Below the pieces are notes generated by a model. It had not been told where the DNA came from. It worked only from the letters and a program-made list of their open reading frames with translations, and ran no database searches. Positions 35,162 to 43,299 of a DNA stretch of 64,000 nt are shown in pieces; the stretch's first letter is position 1, and each line of letters starts with the position of its first letter. Origin of the DNA: Neorhizobium tomejilense (lineage in GTDB: Bacteria > Pseudomonadota > Alphaproteobacteria > Rhizobiales > Rhizobiaceae); assembly GCA_002968845.1 (NCBI GenBank), contig PVBG01000016.1, positions 62,001 through 126,000 of the forward strand, in the 5' to 3' direction. Both the position numbers and the translations under genes were made by a program.

Positions 35162-36100
35162 ATGCCGGAGGACAGAGCCATCACCAGCATCACCAACACC
35201 TTCTACCGGAACTCCAATGCGGCGAGCTATGCATCGCTGCTGTTTTCCGGTCCGTCCGTTTCGGCAGCCCAGTCATCCGGCAGCGCCCAGGGCTTAGGCC
35301 CGGCCAGCGCGGGCGGCATCGAGCCCGACACGCAGGGACCGGCGCAGCGGGCGCTGGCGCGGATCGTCGAGATCCTGGCACTCGGCAAGGCCGACGACCC
35401 ATCGGAGGTGAATGTCAGCGAAAGCCTCGGCTATATCACCCATGCCTCCGGCAGCGAAGGCGACGATAGCCTGACGATGACCGGCCGCGCCGTCTACAAT
35501 GTCGATAGCGGCGCCGGTGACGATACGTTGAAGATCAAGACCGCCTCGCTCTCCGGCGTCGATGCCGGCGAAGGCACCGACAAGATCGAGGCGAAGGCCG
35601 ATCTGCTGCGTGGCATAGATGGCGGCGCCGGCAAGGACGACATCCAGCTTGCAGGAAAGCTTGCGATGGACGTGTCCGGCGGCAGCGGCGCCGACAGCAT
35701 CCGGATATCGGCCGAAACGATGACCGGCATCGATGGTGGCGATGGCGACGATATCCTCTATCTCGAAGGACGCCGCATCTTTGCGTCCGGTGGCGCCGGC
35801 AACGACACGGTGACCATCCACCAGACCGGCAAACCGGCCGGCAAGGGCGTCGTCGAATACACGTTCGGCAAGAATGGCGGCCAGGACACGATCGCCACCG
35901 ACGGCCCGATCTCGCTGCGGTTCGACGGTTATTTCGAGAAGGATGTCAGCATTTCGATCAAGGACAATGTGCTGACCGCCTCCTTCGAGGGCTCGGACGA
36001 CAAGATCACAGTGACGCTCGACGAGAAGGCGCTGAAGGGCAGCGTCTTGTCCTATGGCTTCGCTTTCGAAAACGGACAGACCGTCCTCAAGATCGGCTGA
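35162..36100 (+). CDS. RTX-like calcium-binding repeat protein 2 (paralogue)
   Basis: From ATG 35162 the protein has 312 residues. Its repeat part is unusually regular: six to seven GGxGxDxIxI-like blocks follow each other every 19-20 residues (SGAGDDTLKI, AGEGTDKIEA, GGAGKDDIQL, GGSGADSIRI, GGDGDDILYL, GGAGNDTVTI). The C-terminal domain (EYTFGKNGGQDTIATDGP, then NVLTASFEGSDDKITVTL) parallels that of the upstream paralogue. The start is uncertain: the frame is open back to 35006, ATG 35162 has no ribosome binding site, and a GGAGG at 35167-35171 is followed only by an ATC at 35179. No signal peptide; secretion by a type I system would be expected. Confidence 0.7.
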   Translation: MPEDRAITSITNTFYRNSNAASYASLLFSGPSVSAAQSSGSAQGLGPASAGGIEPDTQGPAQRALARIVEILALGKADDPSEVNVSESLGYITHASGSEGDDSLTMTGRAVYNVDSGAGDDTLKIKTASLSGVDAGEGTDKIEAKADLLRGIDGGAGKDDIQLAGKLAMDVSGGSGADSIRISAETMTGIDGGDGDDILYLEGRRIFASGGAGNDTVTIHQTGKPAGKGVVEYTFGKNGGQDTIATDGPISLRFDGYFEKDVSISIKDNVLTASFEGSDDKITVTLDEKALKGSVLSYGFAFENGQTVLKIG

Positions 36101-36144
36101 TGCAATCTTCCAAGCAAAAGCATGCCCCCCGGGGACATTATCGG

Positions 36145-36173
36145 GGATATCGCCGGTTCTCCCGGCGATATCC
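36145..36173. terminator. Palindromic hairpin between convergent genes
   Basis: A perfect 12-bp stem GGATATCGCCGG/CCGGCGATATCC with loop TTCTC separates the RTX-like gene from the convergent heme peroxidase gene; flanking TATCG/CGATA extends it with a bulge. Probably a bidirectional terminator. Confidence 0.6.
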
Positions 36174-36192
36174 GATAGTTATGTCCGATAGT

Positions 36193-37812
36193 TCACTCCG
36201 TCGGCGGTGCTGCGGGCTCGACGACGGGCTCGGGGACAGGGATCGGCACCGGCCGGAACGGCGAGGCATCGACCGGCAGGCCCGACAGGCGGATGATGGT
36301 CGGCAGCCCCCATTTGCGGCCGTTGACCTGTTCATCGGCGTTGAGGCCGGGCTTGCCGGCAGCGACCAAGTCCGCCTCGACGCTGTCGAGCAACTCGTCC
36401 TTGTCGGGCGTCCATCCGGGCTCCAGATTGAAGAAGGACAGCGGATCGCCTTTCAGGAGGCCTGCGAACGTCGCCGCGACGATGATCGAGCCGAGCGTTC
36501 CCAGACGATCGCCGGCGCCGCCGACGGTCAGCGTCGAGCCCTCGACCTGGGGATCGAATTCTGCCTCCCGCAGGATGTAGTACCAGAGGGCCTCCCGCTC
36601 ATCCTCGTTGATCTTGATGATCTGGATATCCAGGAGCTTGGCGATTTCGATGGCCGACGGTAGCTGCATCCTGACGCCGCGCACCAGATTGCGGGCCGCA
36701 AGCACGTTGAGGATTCTGGTGTTGTCGCCCGGCTTGTCGGGATCCTCCGGCAGTTCGCGCAGCGCATTCGCCAGCACGCCGTCGAACTTGCGGGCAACCT
36801 GCGGGAATGTCGGCCGCACGGAGGACGACATCCTGAGGAACCAGTCCCACTGGACGACCCGGTCCGGGTGCAGCGCGCGAAACCCTCTGAGGTCCTCGGC
36901 ATTGAACTTGAAGGTCGGCGTGAAGACGCCGACGCCCTTGGCGAAATTCGTCTGGTAGCCGTTGCGGACCAGCGAATGCCCGAACCGGTAGGCGGCGACC
37001 GAAAACTCCAGCGGCATGAACGGATTGTTCTTCCAGTCGTAGACGTCTTCGTAACCGAGCTCCCAGAAGGTGCGCCCGTTGCCGGCGTCGCGATCCTTGC
37101 GAAGCGCCCGCTTGTGGACGGAGGGATCGCAGATGCGAGCCATGTAGTCGTGCCAGATAATCCACTGGTAGAGCCGCCGCAGCGTCTTCCGTGCCGCTTC
37201 AAAGGCCTTCCTGGACGACATGCCTTTCTTGACCGCCGCCTTGACGAGCGTGTTATGGGCCAGAAGGAAGGCCAGGTGCAGCTGGGAGACAATGGCATTT
37301 TCGTCATTGCGCGGATCGCCGATCAGAGCGGTATCCTGGCCTGCGGCGCGCGGCAGATCCTTGAACAACGTACCGGCAATCTCGCCGATCCGAAAACAGC
37401 CCGGCGCAGTCTTGTCGTAGAGATAGGGCTGCGCGTCCGGCCCCTGCCCGTAGATGCAATCGAGATCGAGCCGCGGCGTCCGGAAGTTATGAAGTCGGTT
37501 CGGATCGAGCTCCGCCTCGCTGAGCGGCGTCGTGTCCAGCGTCAGGTCATGGTCGATGAACTGACCGAAATAGACGTAACCGGACGGAAGTTTGGAGTCG
37601 CCCGCAGGCGGCGCCGTCGTATCGACCATCTTGGTCGCGACGAAATTCATGAAATAGGCTTCGAGTGCCGCAGCACTACCTATCCCTGCACCTGTAAAAC
37701 CGGTTGTATCCGGCTCCCAGCCCGGAAGTTCAGGAAACAACCTTCCGAAACCTCCCTGGTAAAATCGAGAACGTGGTGCGGTTACTTCAAAATTCTTCTC
37801 TCCATGATGCAT
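36193..37812 (-). CDS. Animal-type heme peroxidase (peroxidase-cyclooxygenase superfamily)
   Basis: A 539-residue protein with the full active site of the superfamily: YFGQFIDHDLT (81-91) with distal His88 and its Gln and Asp neighbours, GDPRNDEN (165-172) with catalytic Arg168, and EFSVAAYRFGHSLVR with proximal His279. It would use hydrogen peroxide to oxidise halides, phenols or other donors. The C-terminus ends in a proline-rich tail (PVPIPVPEPVVEPAAPPTE). There is no signal peptide. ATG 37812 has a GGAGGGG binding site. Some bacterial members of this superfamily are fused to RTX calcium-binding domains; here two RTX-like genes lie next door on the opposite strand. The physiological donor is unknown. 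Confidence 0.9.
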   Translation of the reverse strand: MHHGEKNFEVTAPRSRFYQGGFGRLFPELPGWEPDTTGFTGAGIGSAAALEAYFMNFVATKMVDTTAPPAGDSKLPSGYVYFGQFIDHDLTLDTTPLSEAELDPNRLHNFRTPRLDLDCIYGQGPDAQPYLYDKTAPGCFRIGEIAGTLFKDLPRAAGQDTALIGDPRNDENAIVSQLHLAFLLAHNTLVKAAVKKGMSSRKAFEAARKTLRRLYQWIIWHDYMARICDPSVHKRALRKDRDAGNGRTFWELGYEDVYDWKNNPFMPLEFSVAAYRFGHSLVRNGYQTNFAKGVGVFTPTFKFNAEDLRGFRALHPDRVVQWDWFLRMSSSVRPTFPQVARKFDGVLANALRELPEDPDKPGDNTRILNVLAARNLVRGVRMQLPSAIEIAKLLDIQIIKINEDEREALWYYILREAEFDPQVEGSTLTVGGAGDRLGTLGSIIVAATFAGLLKGDPLSFFNLEPGWTPDKDELLDSVEADLVAAGKPGLNADEQVNGRKWGLPTIIRLSGLPVDASPFRPVPIPVPEPVVEPAAPPTE

Positions 37813-38216
37813 AACAAATTCCCCTCCACCTTGGTTGAATACCCTCCAGCACTTTTCCCGCGGCGAACTATACTCCGATTACTCGGGTTTTCAACCTGTA
37901 TATCTGTTAACTCTACCTTAAGTATAACTTAGATATCGCTAATTGATTACATTCGATGAACCGCCCTTGCCTTCTCTCCAAAAATCCGTATAAGCGCGCT
38001 GTTCGCAATACCCGGTCTTCTGGCTGGTGGCTGAACGGAGGGCAGGTTTGCCGCAAGGCAAGCCGCAGGGACCATAGGGTCCAAGCCTCCCGTGTCTCCG
38101 CTCTCGACCGTCTCGATACAACACTTTTCTTGCCTCGGGTTTTCCCGTTCAGGAGCAGTCGTTGAGGCTTAGCCGCCGAGGTCCGGGTAGAAAACCGCAA
38201 GAAAAGGCAAAGCTAC
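37813..38216. other. Intergenic region between peroxidase and rpsF
   Basis: This 404-base stretch holds no convincing gene. The left part (37860-37950) is AT-rich and probably contains the peroxidase promoter on the minus strand. The right part is the rpsF leader, with the two hairpins described at 38045-38082. Confidence 0.6.
38045..38082 (+). promoter_or_regulatory. Structured leader upstream of rpsF
   Basis: An 8-bp stem (38045-38052 with 38057-38064, one G-U pair) is capped by a GCAA tetraloop and followed by a second small stem GGACC/GGTCC (38069-38082). It lies about 135 bases before rpsF. It could be part of the rpsF leader RNA; S6:S18 feedback is known for other bacteria but the known binding motif was not recognised here. 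Confidence 0.35.
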
Positions 38217-38696
38217 ATGGCTCTTTACGAACACGTATTCCTTGCCCGGCAGGATATGTCCGCTCAGCAGGTTGATGCCCTCGTCGAACAGTACAAGGGC
38301 GTCATCGAAGCTAACGGCGGCAAAGTCGGGCGCATTGAAAACTGGGGCCTCAAGTCCCTCACCTACCGCATCAACAAGAACCGCAAGGCTCATTACGCCC
38401 TGATGGACATCGATGCACCGGCTCCGGCCGTGCACGAGATGGAACGCCAGATGCGCATCAACGAAGACATTCTTCGCTACATGACGATCGCCGTCGAGAA
38501 GCATGAAGAAGGTCCGTCGGCGATGATGCAGAAGCGCGACCGTGACGACCGCCCGCGCCGTGATGGCGACGACCGTGGTCCGCGCCGCGAATTCGGCGAC
38601 CGTCCGCCGCGCCGCGAAGGCGGCTTCGGCGACCGTCCGGACCGTGGTCCGCGTGAAGGCGGCTTCGAGCGCCGTCCGCGCGAAGACCGTGCGTAA
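38217..38696 (+). CDS. rpsF: 30S ribosomal protein S6
   Basis: A 159-residue S6. The core [20 protein letters not shown] to about residue 100 is typical ([15 protein letters not shown] binds 16S rRNA next to S18). The remaining 55 residues are a low-complexity tail of Arg, Asp, Gly and Pro with repeated [12 protein letters not shown]-like units. E. coli S6 also has a variable tail, but a poly-Glu one. It is the first gene of the rpsF-rpsR-DUF2232-rplI run. Confidence 0.97.
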   Translation: MALYEHVFLARQDMSAQQVDALVEQYKGVIEANGGKVGRIENWGLKSLTYRINKNRKAHYALMDIDAPAPAVHEMERQMRINEDILRYMTIAVEKHEEGPSAMMQKRDRDDRPRRDGDDRGPRREFGDRPPRREGGFGDRPDRGPREGGFERRPREDRA

Positions 38697-38718
38697 TAGA
38701 GGCTAAGGAGAAAAGACC

Positions 38719-38973
38719 ATGGCTGACGTATCATCATCCTCCTCCCAGGCACGCCGTCCGTTCCATCGCCGCCGCAAGACCTGCCCGTTCTCGGGTGCCA
38801 ATGCGCCGAAGATCGACTACAAGGACGTACGCCTCCTGCAGCGCTACATTTCCGAGCGCGGCAAGATCGTTCCGTCCCGCATCACGGCCGTTTCCCAGAA
38901 GAAGCAGCGCGAACTCGCCCAGGCGATCAAGCGCGCCCGCTTCCTCGGCCTGCTGCCTTACGTCGTAGCGTAA
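38719..38973 (+). CDS. rpsR: 30S ribosomal protein S18
   Basis: An 84-residue S18: [20 protein letters not shown], then [18 protein letters not shown] and [20 protein letters not shown] are conserved. It forms the S6:S18 heterodimer on the 30S platform. It starts 22 bases after rpsF with GCTAAGGAGA as the binding site and is followed by a 12-bp stem hairpin. Confidence 0.98.
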   Translation: MADVSSSSSQARRPFHRRRKTCPFSGANAPKIDYKDVRLLQRYISERGKIVPSRITAVSQKKQRELAQAIKRARFLGLLPYVVA

Positions 38974-38981
38974 TCAGATCC

Positions 38982-39012
38982 TTGACCCGCTGATGAAGAG
39001 TCAGCGGGTCAA
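38982..39012 (+). terminator. Hairpin after rpsR
   Basis: A perfect 12-bp stem TTGACCCGCTGA/TCAGCGGGTCAA with loop TGAAGAG, just after the rpsR stop. The following bases are AATCCC, without a T run, so it may be an attenuating or RNA-stabilising hairpin. Confidence 0.6.
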
Positions 39013-39130
39013 ATCCCTTCCGCGATGGGCGCGGATCGGAATTTCCAAATCCCATGTTGGGGATGAAGTACCTGAGAGATAGATTCAGGTGTGATCCCCT
39101 AACTGCTTCAAAAAGCAGGACAGCGAGACC

Positions 39131-40120
39131 GTGACGAACAAGATACAGACAGTGCTGCCCACCGGCATCCTTGCCGGCATTGCCGCCACCCTGCTCGTGC
39201 TGGGTGCGAATGCGCAGCTGTCGTTTGCGTCCGTGCTCTACGCCGCCTCCTCGCTTCCGATCTTCATCGCCGGCCTCGGCTGGGGCAATCGCGCCGCCGT
39301 CATCGGCATCGTCACCGCCGGTATCCTTGGCGCCATCCTCGTTTCGCCGATGTTTGCGGTCGCCATGGCAGTGTTCACGCTGATCCCGGCGGGCTGGCTG
39401 TCGCATCTCGCCAATCTTGCGCGTCCCGCCTCCGAACTCGGCGGCCCGGACAACCTGATGGCCTGGTATCCGATCTCGGACATCCTCCTGCATCTCTGCG
39501 GCCTGGTGACGATCGCCGTCATCGCTCTCGGGGTCGCAATCGGCTACGGCCCGGAACTCACCGACCGGATGGTCGATGCGATGATCGCGGCTCTGCAGGC
39601 CCAGGAACCTGCCTTCACGCCGGAACCGGCGGGCATGGCGCAGACCAAGTCGCTGCTGGTGCTGATGCTACCGCTCGTCCAGGGCGGCGTCTGGGTAACG
39701 CTGCTGTTTGCCGCCTTCTACATCGCCGTGCGCATCGTGTCGCGCTCCGGCCGGGCCGTTCGTCCGCGCGAGGATATGCCCTCGGCACTCCGAATGAACC
39801 GGCATGCGATCTTCATCTTCCTCGGCGGCATCGTGCTCGCTTTCCTCGGCGGCGTTCCGGCGATGATCGGCGCGACGATCTGCGGCACGTTCGGCGCCGG
39901 CTTCCTGATGGCGGGTTTCGCCTCCTTGCACTTCCGCAGCCTCGGCAAGGACTGGCGCATCCCGGCCCTCGTCCTCTGCTATCTCTCTTCCATGCTTGTC
40001 CTGCCGGCCATCGCGATCCTCATCCTGGGGCTTACCGATACAAGGCGGACGATCGCGCTGACCCCGCTCAAAGCAGGCGCCAGCACCGACAACAAGACTA
40101 CCGAAAACAAGATTGACTGA
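39131..40120 (+). CDS. DUF2232 membrane protein
   Basis: A 329-residue integral membrane protein with about eight helices (for example LPIFIAGLGWGNRAAVIGIV, then GAILVSPMFAVAMAVFTLIP and AIFIFLGGIVLAFLGGVPAM). It matches the DUF2232 family, which regularly lies between rpsR and rplI in rhizobia; members resemble substrate-binding components of ECF-type importers, but no function is established for this one. The start is GTG 39131 with AGGACAGCGAG upstream. Confidence 0.88.
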   Translation: MTNKIQTVLPTGILAGIAATLLVLGANAQLSFASVLYAASSLPIFIAGLGWGNRAAVIGIVTAGILGAILVSPMFAVAMAVFTLIPAGWLSHLANLARPASELGGPDNLMAWYPISDILLHLCGLVTIAVIALGVAIGYGPELTDRMVDAMIAALQAQEPAFTPEPAGMAQTKSLLVLMLPLVQGGVWVTLLFAAFYIAVRIVSRSGRAVRPREDMPSALRMNRHAIFIFLGGIVLAFLGGVPAMIGATICGTFGAGFLMAGFASLHFRSLGKDWRIPALVLCYLSSMLVLPAIAILILGLTDTRRTIALTPLKAGASTDNKTTENKID

Positions 40121-40139
40121 TCGAAAGGAAACCTGAACC

Positions 40140-40715
40140 ATGCAAGTCATTCTGCTTGAACGCGTACCGAAGCTTGGCCAGATGGGCGAAACCGTCAAGG
40201 TCCGCGACGGCTTTGCCCGTAACTACCTTCTGCCGCTCGGCAAGGCTCTCCGCTCCAACGAAGCCAACAAGAAGCGCTTCGAATCCGAGCGCGCCACTCT
40301 CGAAGCCCGCAACCTCGAGCGCAAGGGCGAAGCCCTGAAGGTCGCCGAAGTCCTCGACGGCAAGTCCTTCGTCGTCGTGCGCGCCGCCGGCGAAACCGGC
40401 CAGCTCTACGGCTCCGTCGCTGCCCGTGACATCGTCGACGCGCTGGCTGCCGAAGGCTTCACCATCGGCCGCAACCAGGTCGACCTCAACACGCCGATCA
40501 AGGAAATCGGCCTGCACAAGGTCTCGCTGCACCTGCATGCGGAAGTCGAAGTTTCGGTTGAACTGAACGTTGCCCGCTCCGCTGAAGAAGCCAGCCGCCA
40601 GTCCCAGGGCGAAAGCCTCACCTCGGCCGACGCCATCTACGGCGTCGACGAAGATGCCCTGCGTCCGGAAGACTTCTTCGATCCGGAAGCCGACGGCGCC
40701 GGCGACGACGAATAA
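40140..40715 (+). CDS. rplI: 50S ribosomal protein L9
   Basis: A 191-residue L9: [20 protein letters not shown], then [16 protein letters not shown] is the N-terminal rRNA-binding domain, a long connecting helix follows, and the C-terminal domain ends near residue 150. A 40-residue acidic tail ([14 protein letters not shown]) extends beyond the E. coli form, as in other rhizobia. It is followed by a strong terminator. Confidence 0.97.
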   Translation: MQVILLERVPKLGQMGETVKVRDGFARNYLLPLGKALRSNEANKKRFESERATLEARNLERKGEALKVAEVLDGKSFVVVRAAGETGQLYGSVAARDIVDALAAEGFTIGRNQVDLNTPIKEIGLHKVSLHLHAEVEVSVELNVARSAEEASRQSQGESLTSADAIYGVDEDALRPEDFFDPEADGAGDDE

Positions 40716-40742
40716 GCTTCGTTCCAAAGACTGTTCAAAGAG

Positions 40743-40774
40743 CGCCCGGGCTGACAAGGTCCGGGCGTTTTTTT
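40743..40774 (+). terminator. Rho-independent terminator of the rplI operon
   Basis: A 7-bp GC-rich stem CGCCCGG/CCGGGCG is followed by seven T residues (40768-40774), 28 bases beyond the rplI stop. dnaB therefore needs its own promoter in 40775-40980. Confidence 0.9.
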
Positions 40775-40980
40775 GTCTTTTTCGGGCTATAAAAGAGAGT
40801 GGTCCCCCGAGTCGATTCGCTCCGGGAACACAGTCAAACGGATTTACGGTTTCCGACCGTTTTTCGCTTCGTAGCGCAGTTTTGCCTGTGAACTACTGTG
40901 GGAATCAATATTGCCGTTTCGTGACAGGCCAGACACCTCTAAGGGTACTGCCGGGGTACAGGGACAGAACGGAAAACACC

Positions 40981-42477
40981 ATGAACGACGCAGTACGCAA
41001 GCTCGCCAACATCCAGCCGGCAGAGCCGCATTACCGCGAAGCCCCGAACAATATCGAGGCCGAACAGGCGCTTCTCGGCGCGATCCTGGTCAATAACGAC
41101 GCCTATTACCGCGTCTCCGATTTCCTGAAGCCCGTCCATCTCTACGAGCCGCTGCACCGCAAGATCTTCGAGGTCGCCGGCGACATCATCCGCATGGGCA
41201 AGACCGCCAATCCGGTGACGATCAAGACCTTCCTGCCCGCCGACGACAAGGTCGGCGATCTGACGGTGGCGCAATATCTCGCGCGCCTTGCCTCCGAAGC
41301 CGTGTCGATCATCAACGCAGAAGACTACGGCCGGGCGATCTACGACCTGGCGCTCCGCCGCGCGCTGATCACCATCGGCGAGGACATGGTCAACATCGCC
41401 TTTGACGCGCCGCTCGACATGCCGCCGCAGACGCAGATCGAGGATACCGAACGCCGGCTGTTCGAGCTCGCCGAAAACGGCCGCTACGACGGCGGCTTCC
41501 AGTCGTTCAACGATGCGGTGGCGCTTGCTATCGACATGGCCGGCCAGGCCTTCGAGCGCGACGGCCATCTTTCCGGTGTCTCGACCGGCATCATGTCTCT
41601 CGACAGCAAGATGGGCGGGTTGCAGCGTTCCGACTTGATCGTGCTTGCGGGACGCCCCGGCATGGGCAAGACATCGCTTGCCACCAACATCGCCTATAAC
41701 ATTGCCGCCTCCTACGAACCGGAAGTCCAGCCGGACGGTTCGTTCAAGGCCAAGAACGGCGGCGTCGTCGGCTTCTATTCGCTCGAAATGTCGGCCGAAC
41801 AGCTCGCCACCCGTATCATCTCCGAGCAGACGGAAGTCTCCTCGTCAAAGATCCGCCGCGGTGACATTACCGAGGCGGATTTCGAAAAGCTCGTGGCCTG
41901 CTCCCAGATGATGCAGAAAGTGCCGCTGTTCATCGACCAGACCGGCGGTATCTCGATCGCCCAGCTTTCCGCCCGCGCCCGTCGCCTCAAGCGCCAGCGC
42001 GGCCTCGATTGCCTGGTGGTCGACTATATCCAGCTGATGACCGGCTCGGGCAAATCGGGCGAGAACCGCGTCCAGGAAATCACCCAGATCACAACGGGTC
42101 TGAAGGCGCTCGGCAAGGAGCTGAACGTGCCAATCATCGCGCTGTCGCAGCTCTCGCGCCAAGTGGAAAGCCGCGACGACAAACGCCCGCAGCTCTCCGA
42201 CCTTCGCGAATCGGGCTCGATCGAGCAGGACGCCGACGTGGTGCTCTTCGTGTTTCGCGAGGAATATTATGTGAAGAACATGGAACCCCGCGACATCGCC
42301 GACCCGAAATATCCCGAATGGGAAGTGCTGATGGACAAGGTCAAGGGCACGGCGGACGTGATCATCGCCAAGCAGCGTCACGGACCGACCGGCACAGTCA
42401 AGCTCGCCTTCCAGTCGGAATACACCCGCTTCGCCGATCTGGCCGACCCGAGCTATACGCAATACGAAGAGCATTGA
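40981..42477 (+). CDS. dnaB: Replicative DNA helicase
   Basis: A 498-residue DnaB. The N-terminal DnaG-interaction domain begins PNNIEAEQALLGAIL and the RecA-like domain carries Walker A GRPGMGKTSLA, Walker B LVVDYIQLM, the arginine-finger region and QLSRQVESRDDKRPQLSDL. The helicase unwinds DNA at the fork. ATG 40981 begins the homology; the frame upstream runs into the rplI terminator region. In related genomes alr follows; here a toxin-antitoxin module intervenes. Confidence 0.97.
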   Translation: MNDAVRKLANIQPAEPHYREAPNNIEAEQALLGAILVNNDAYYRVSDFLKPVHLYEPLHRKIFEVAGDIIRMGKTANPVTIKTFLPADDKVGDLTVAQYLARLASEAVSIINAEDYGRAIYDLALRRALITIGEDMVNIAFDAPLDMPPQTQIEDTERRLFELAENGRYDGGFQSFNDAVALAIDMAGQAFERDGHLSGVSTGIMSLDSKMGGLQRSDLIVLAGRPGMGKTSLATNIAYNIAASYEPEVQPDGSFKAKNGGVVGFYSLEMSAEQLATRIISEQTEVSSSKIRRGDITEADFEKLVACSQMMQKVPLFIDQTGGISIAQLSARARRLKRQRGLDCLVVDYIQLMTGSGKSGENRVQEITQITTGLKALGKELNVPIIALSQLSRQVESRDDKRPQLSDLRESGSIEQDADVVLFVFREEYYVKNMEPRDIADPKYPEWEVLMDKVKGTADVIIAKQRHGPTGTVKLAFQSEYTRFADLADPSYTQYEEH

Positions 42478-42487
42478 TCGAGCTAAT

Positions 42488-42533
42488 TTGACAGACCGCC
42501 TTCATGTTGGCATTATCGCCAACATGAAGGCGG
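42488..42533 (+). promoter_or_regulatory. Leaderless promoter and 16-bp operator palindrome of tumE-tumA
   Basis: TTGACA (42488-42493), a 17-base spacer and CATTAT (42511-42516) place the start of transcription at about the ATG at 42524. The arms CCGCCTTCATGTTGGC (42496-42511) and its exact complement (42518-42533) enclose the -10 and cover the start codon. The symmetry and spacing are read directly; binding by TumA is inference. The same stem could act as the dnaB terminator. Confidence 0.7.
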
Positions 42534-42810
42534 AACTGCTTTACCGCTCAAAGAACGTCCTGTCGGATGGGCCATCGTCGAGATGGTCATCTCGAAGCTT
42601 CCGCATCCCGTGGTCGGGAGCCGGCACGACTACAAATATCGCCTGTTCTACGGTTATGAAGGACAGCGGGTTGTCGGCTTCGACAACGAAAGAGGCAAAG
42701 GCGACCACAGACATATCGATGGCCGCGAGGAGAACTACAGCTTCACGACGGTCAATGCCCTGATCCGTGATTTTCTCGCTGACGTCCATTCAAGGAGAGA
42801 GCGCCGATGA
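42524..42810 (+). pseudogene. TumE-family toxin gene with one-base frameshift
   Basis: The reading starts MKAELLYRSKNVLSDG, as in TumE-family (DUF6516) toxins, and should continue AIVEMVISKLPHPVVGSRH and YKYRLFYGYEGQRVVGFDNE, then RGKGDHRHIDGREENYSF. The second part is in another frame from 42571, so one base is missing in the G run at 42569-42571. As read, translation ends at 42763 with an unrelated tail. The downstream stop overlaps the tumA start (ATGA), so the original operon structure is intact. TumE proteins are small RNase-like toxins (HEPN/MNT-like systems have a similar layout, but the sequence fits TumE). Sequencing error or a slippage site are alternatives; the start has no ribosome binding site. 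Confidence 0.8.
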
Positions 42811-43169
42811 CAACCGCAACAATTCGAATTCAGCGGGGCGACGAAACTGCGCTTCAAGACGCCGCAGGAGGCTTTCTCGACGCTTGGAAAACCGGCAAAG
42901 CTCAGGAGCACGTCTTCAGCTTCTCCTCCCCTGAACAGCTCTTTACCGTCCTGACGCCCAAGCGCTGGACATTGATCGAGACGTTGCAGAGCCTTGGCCC
43001 CTCGACCTACCGCGCTTTGGCCACAGCCCTTTCCCGCGATGTGAAGCGGGTGCATGAGGATACGGCCGTCTTGATAGAATGGGGCCTTGTCGAAGTGAAC
43101 GACGATGGTCGCATCCACGTACCCTACGACGTCATCCATGCGGATTTCGACTTGCGCAGCGTTGCCTGA
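42807..43169 (+). CDS. TumA-type antitoxin / HVO_A0114-family regulator
   Basis: A 120-residue winged-helix protein: FSSPEQLFTVLTPKRWTLIE, then QSLGPSTYRALATALSRDVK and RVHEDTAVLIEWGLVEVND form the helix-turn-helix and wing of the HVO_A0114/TumA family. It should bind the upstream palindrome and neutralise TumE. Intact and start-overlapping with the broken toxin frame, with AGGAGAGA as the binding site. It is kept although its toxin is frameshifted. The module sits between dnaB and alr. Confidence 0.85.
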   Translation: MTTATIRIQRGDETALQDAAGGFLDAWKTGKAQEHVFSFSSPEQLFTVLTPKRWTLIETLQSLGPSTYRALATALSRDVKRVHEDTAVLIEWGLVEVNDDGRIHVPYDVIHADFDLRSVA

Positions 43170-43299
43170 ATTCCCGACGGCCTAAAAGATTGTGCAGCGC
43201 GAAAGATTTTGCGGGCGCGGTCTTTTTCCTGCCTTCGAAACCGGTAGGATCGCTGCGACCGTTCTCATGCCTCCCGATCCTCATGCCCTACGAGCCGAC

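Noticed and set aside
42566-42575. Programmed -1 frameshifting as the way tumE is read
   Set aside because: The bases around GATGGGCC do not form a known slippery heptamer; a one-base loss is simpler. Not fully excluded.
42524-42763. The 79-residue reading of the first tumE frame as an intact gene
   Set aside because: After residue 16 the sequence loses TumE similarity and becomes Ser/Arg-rich; the other frame carries the conserved part.
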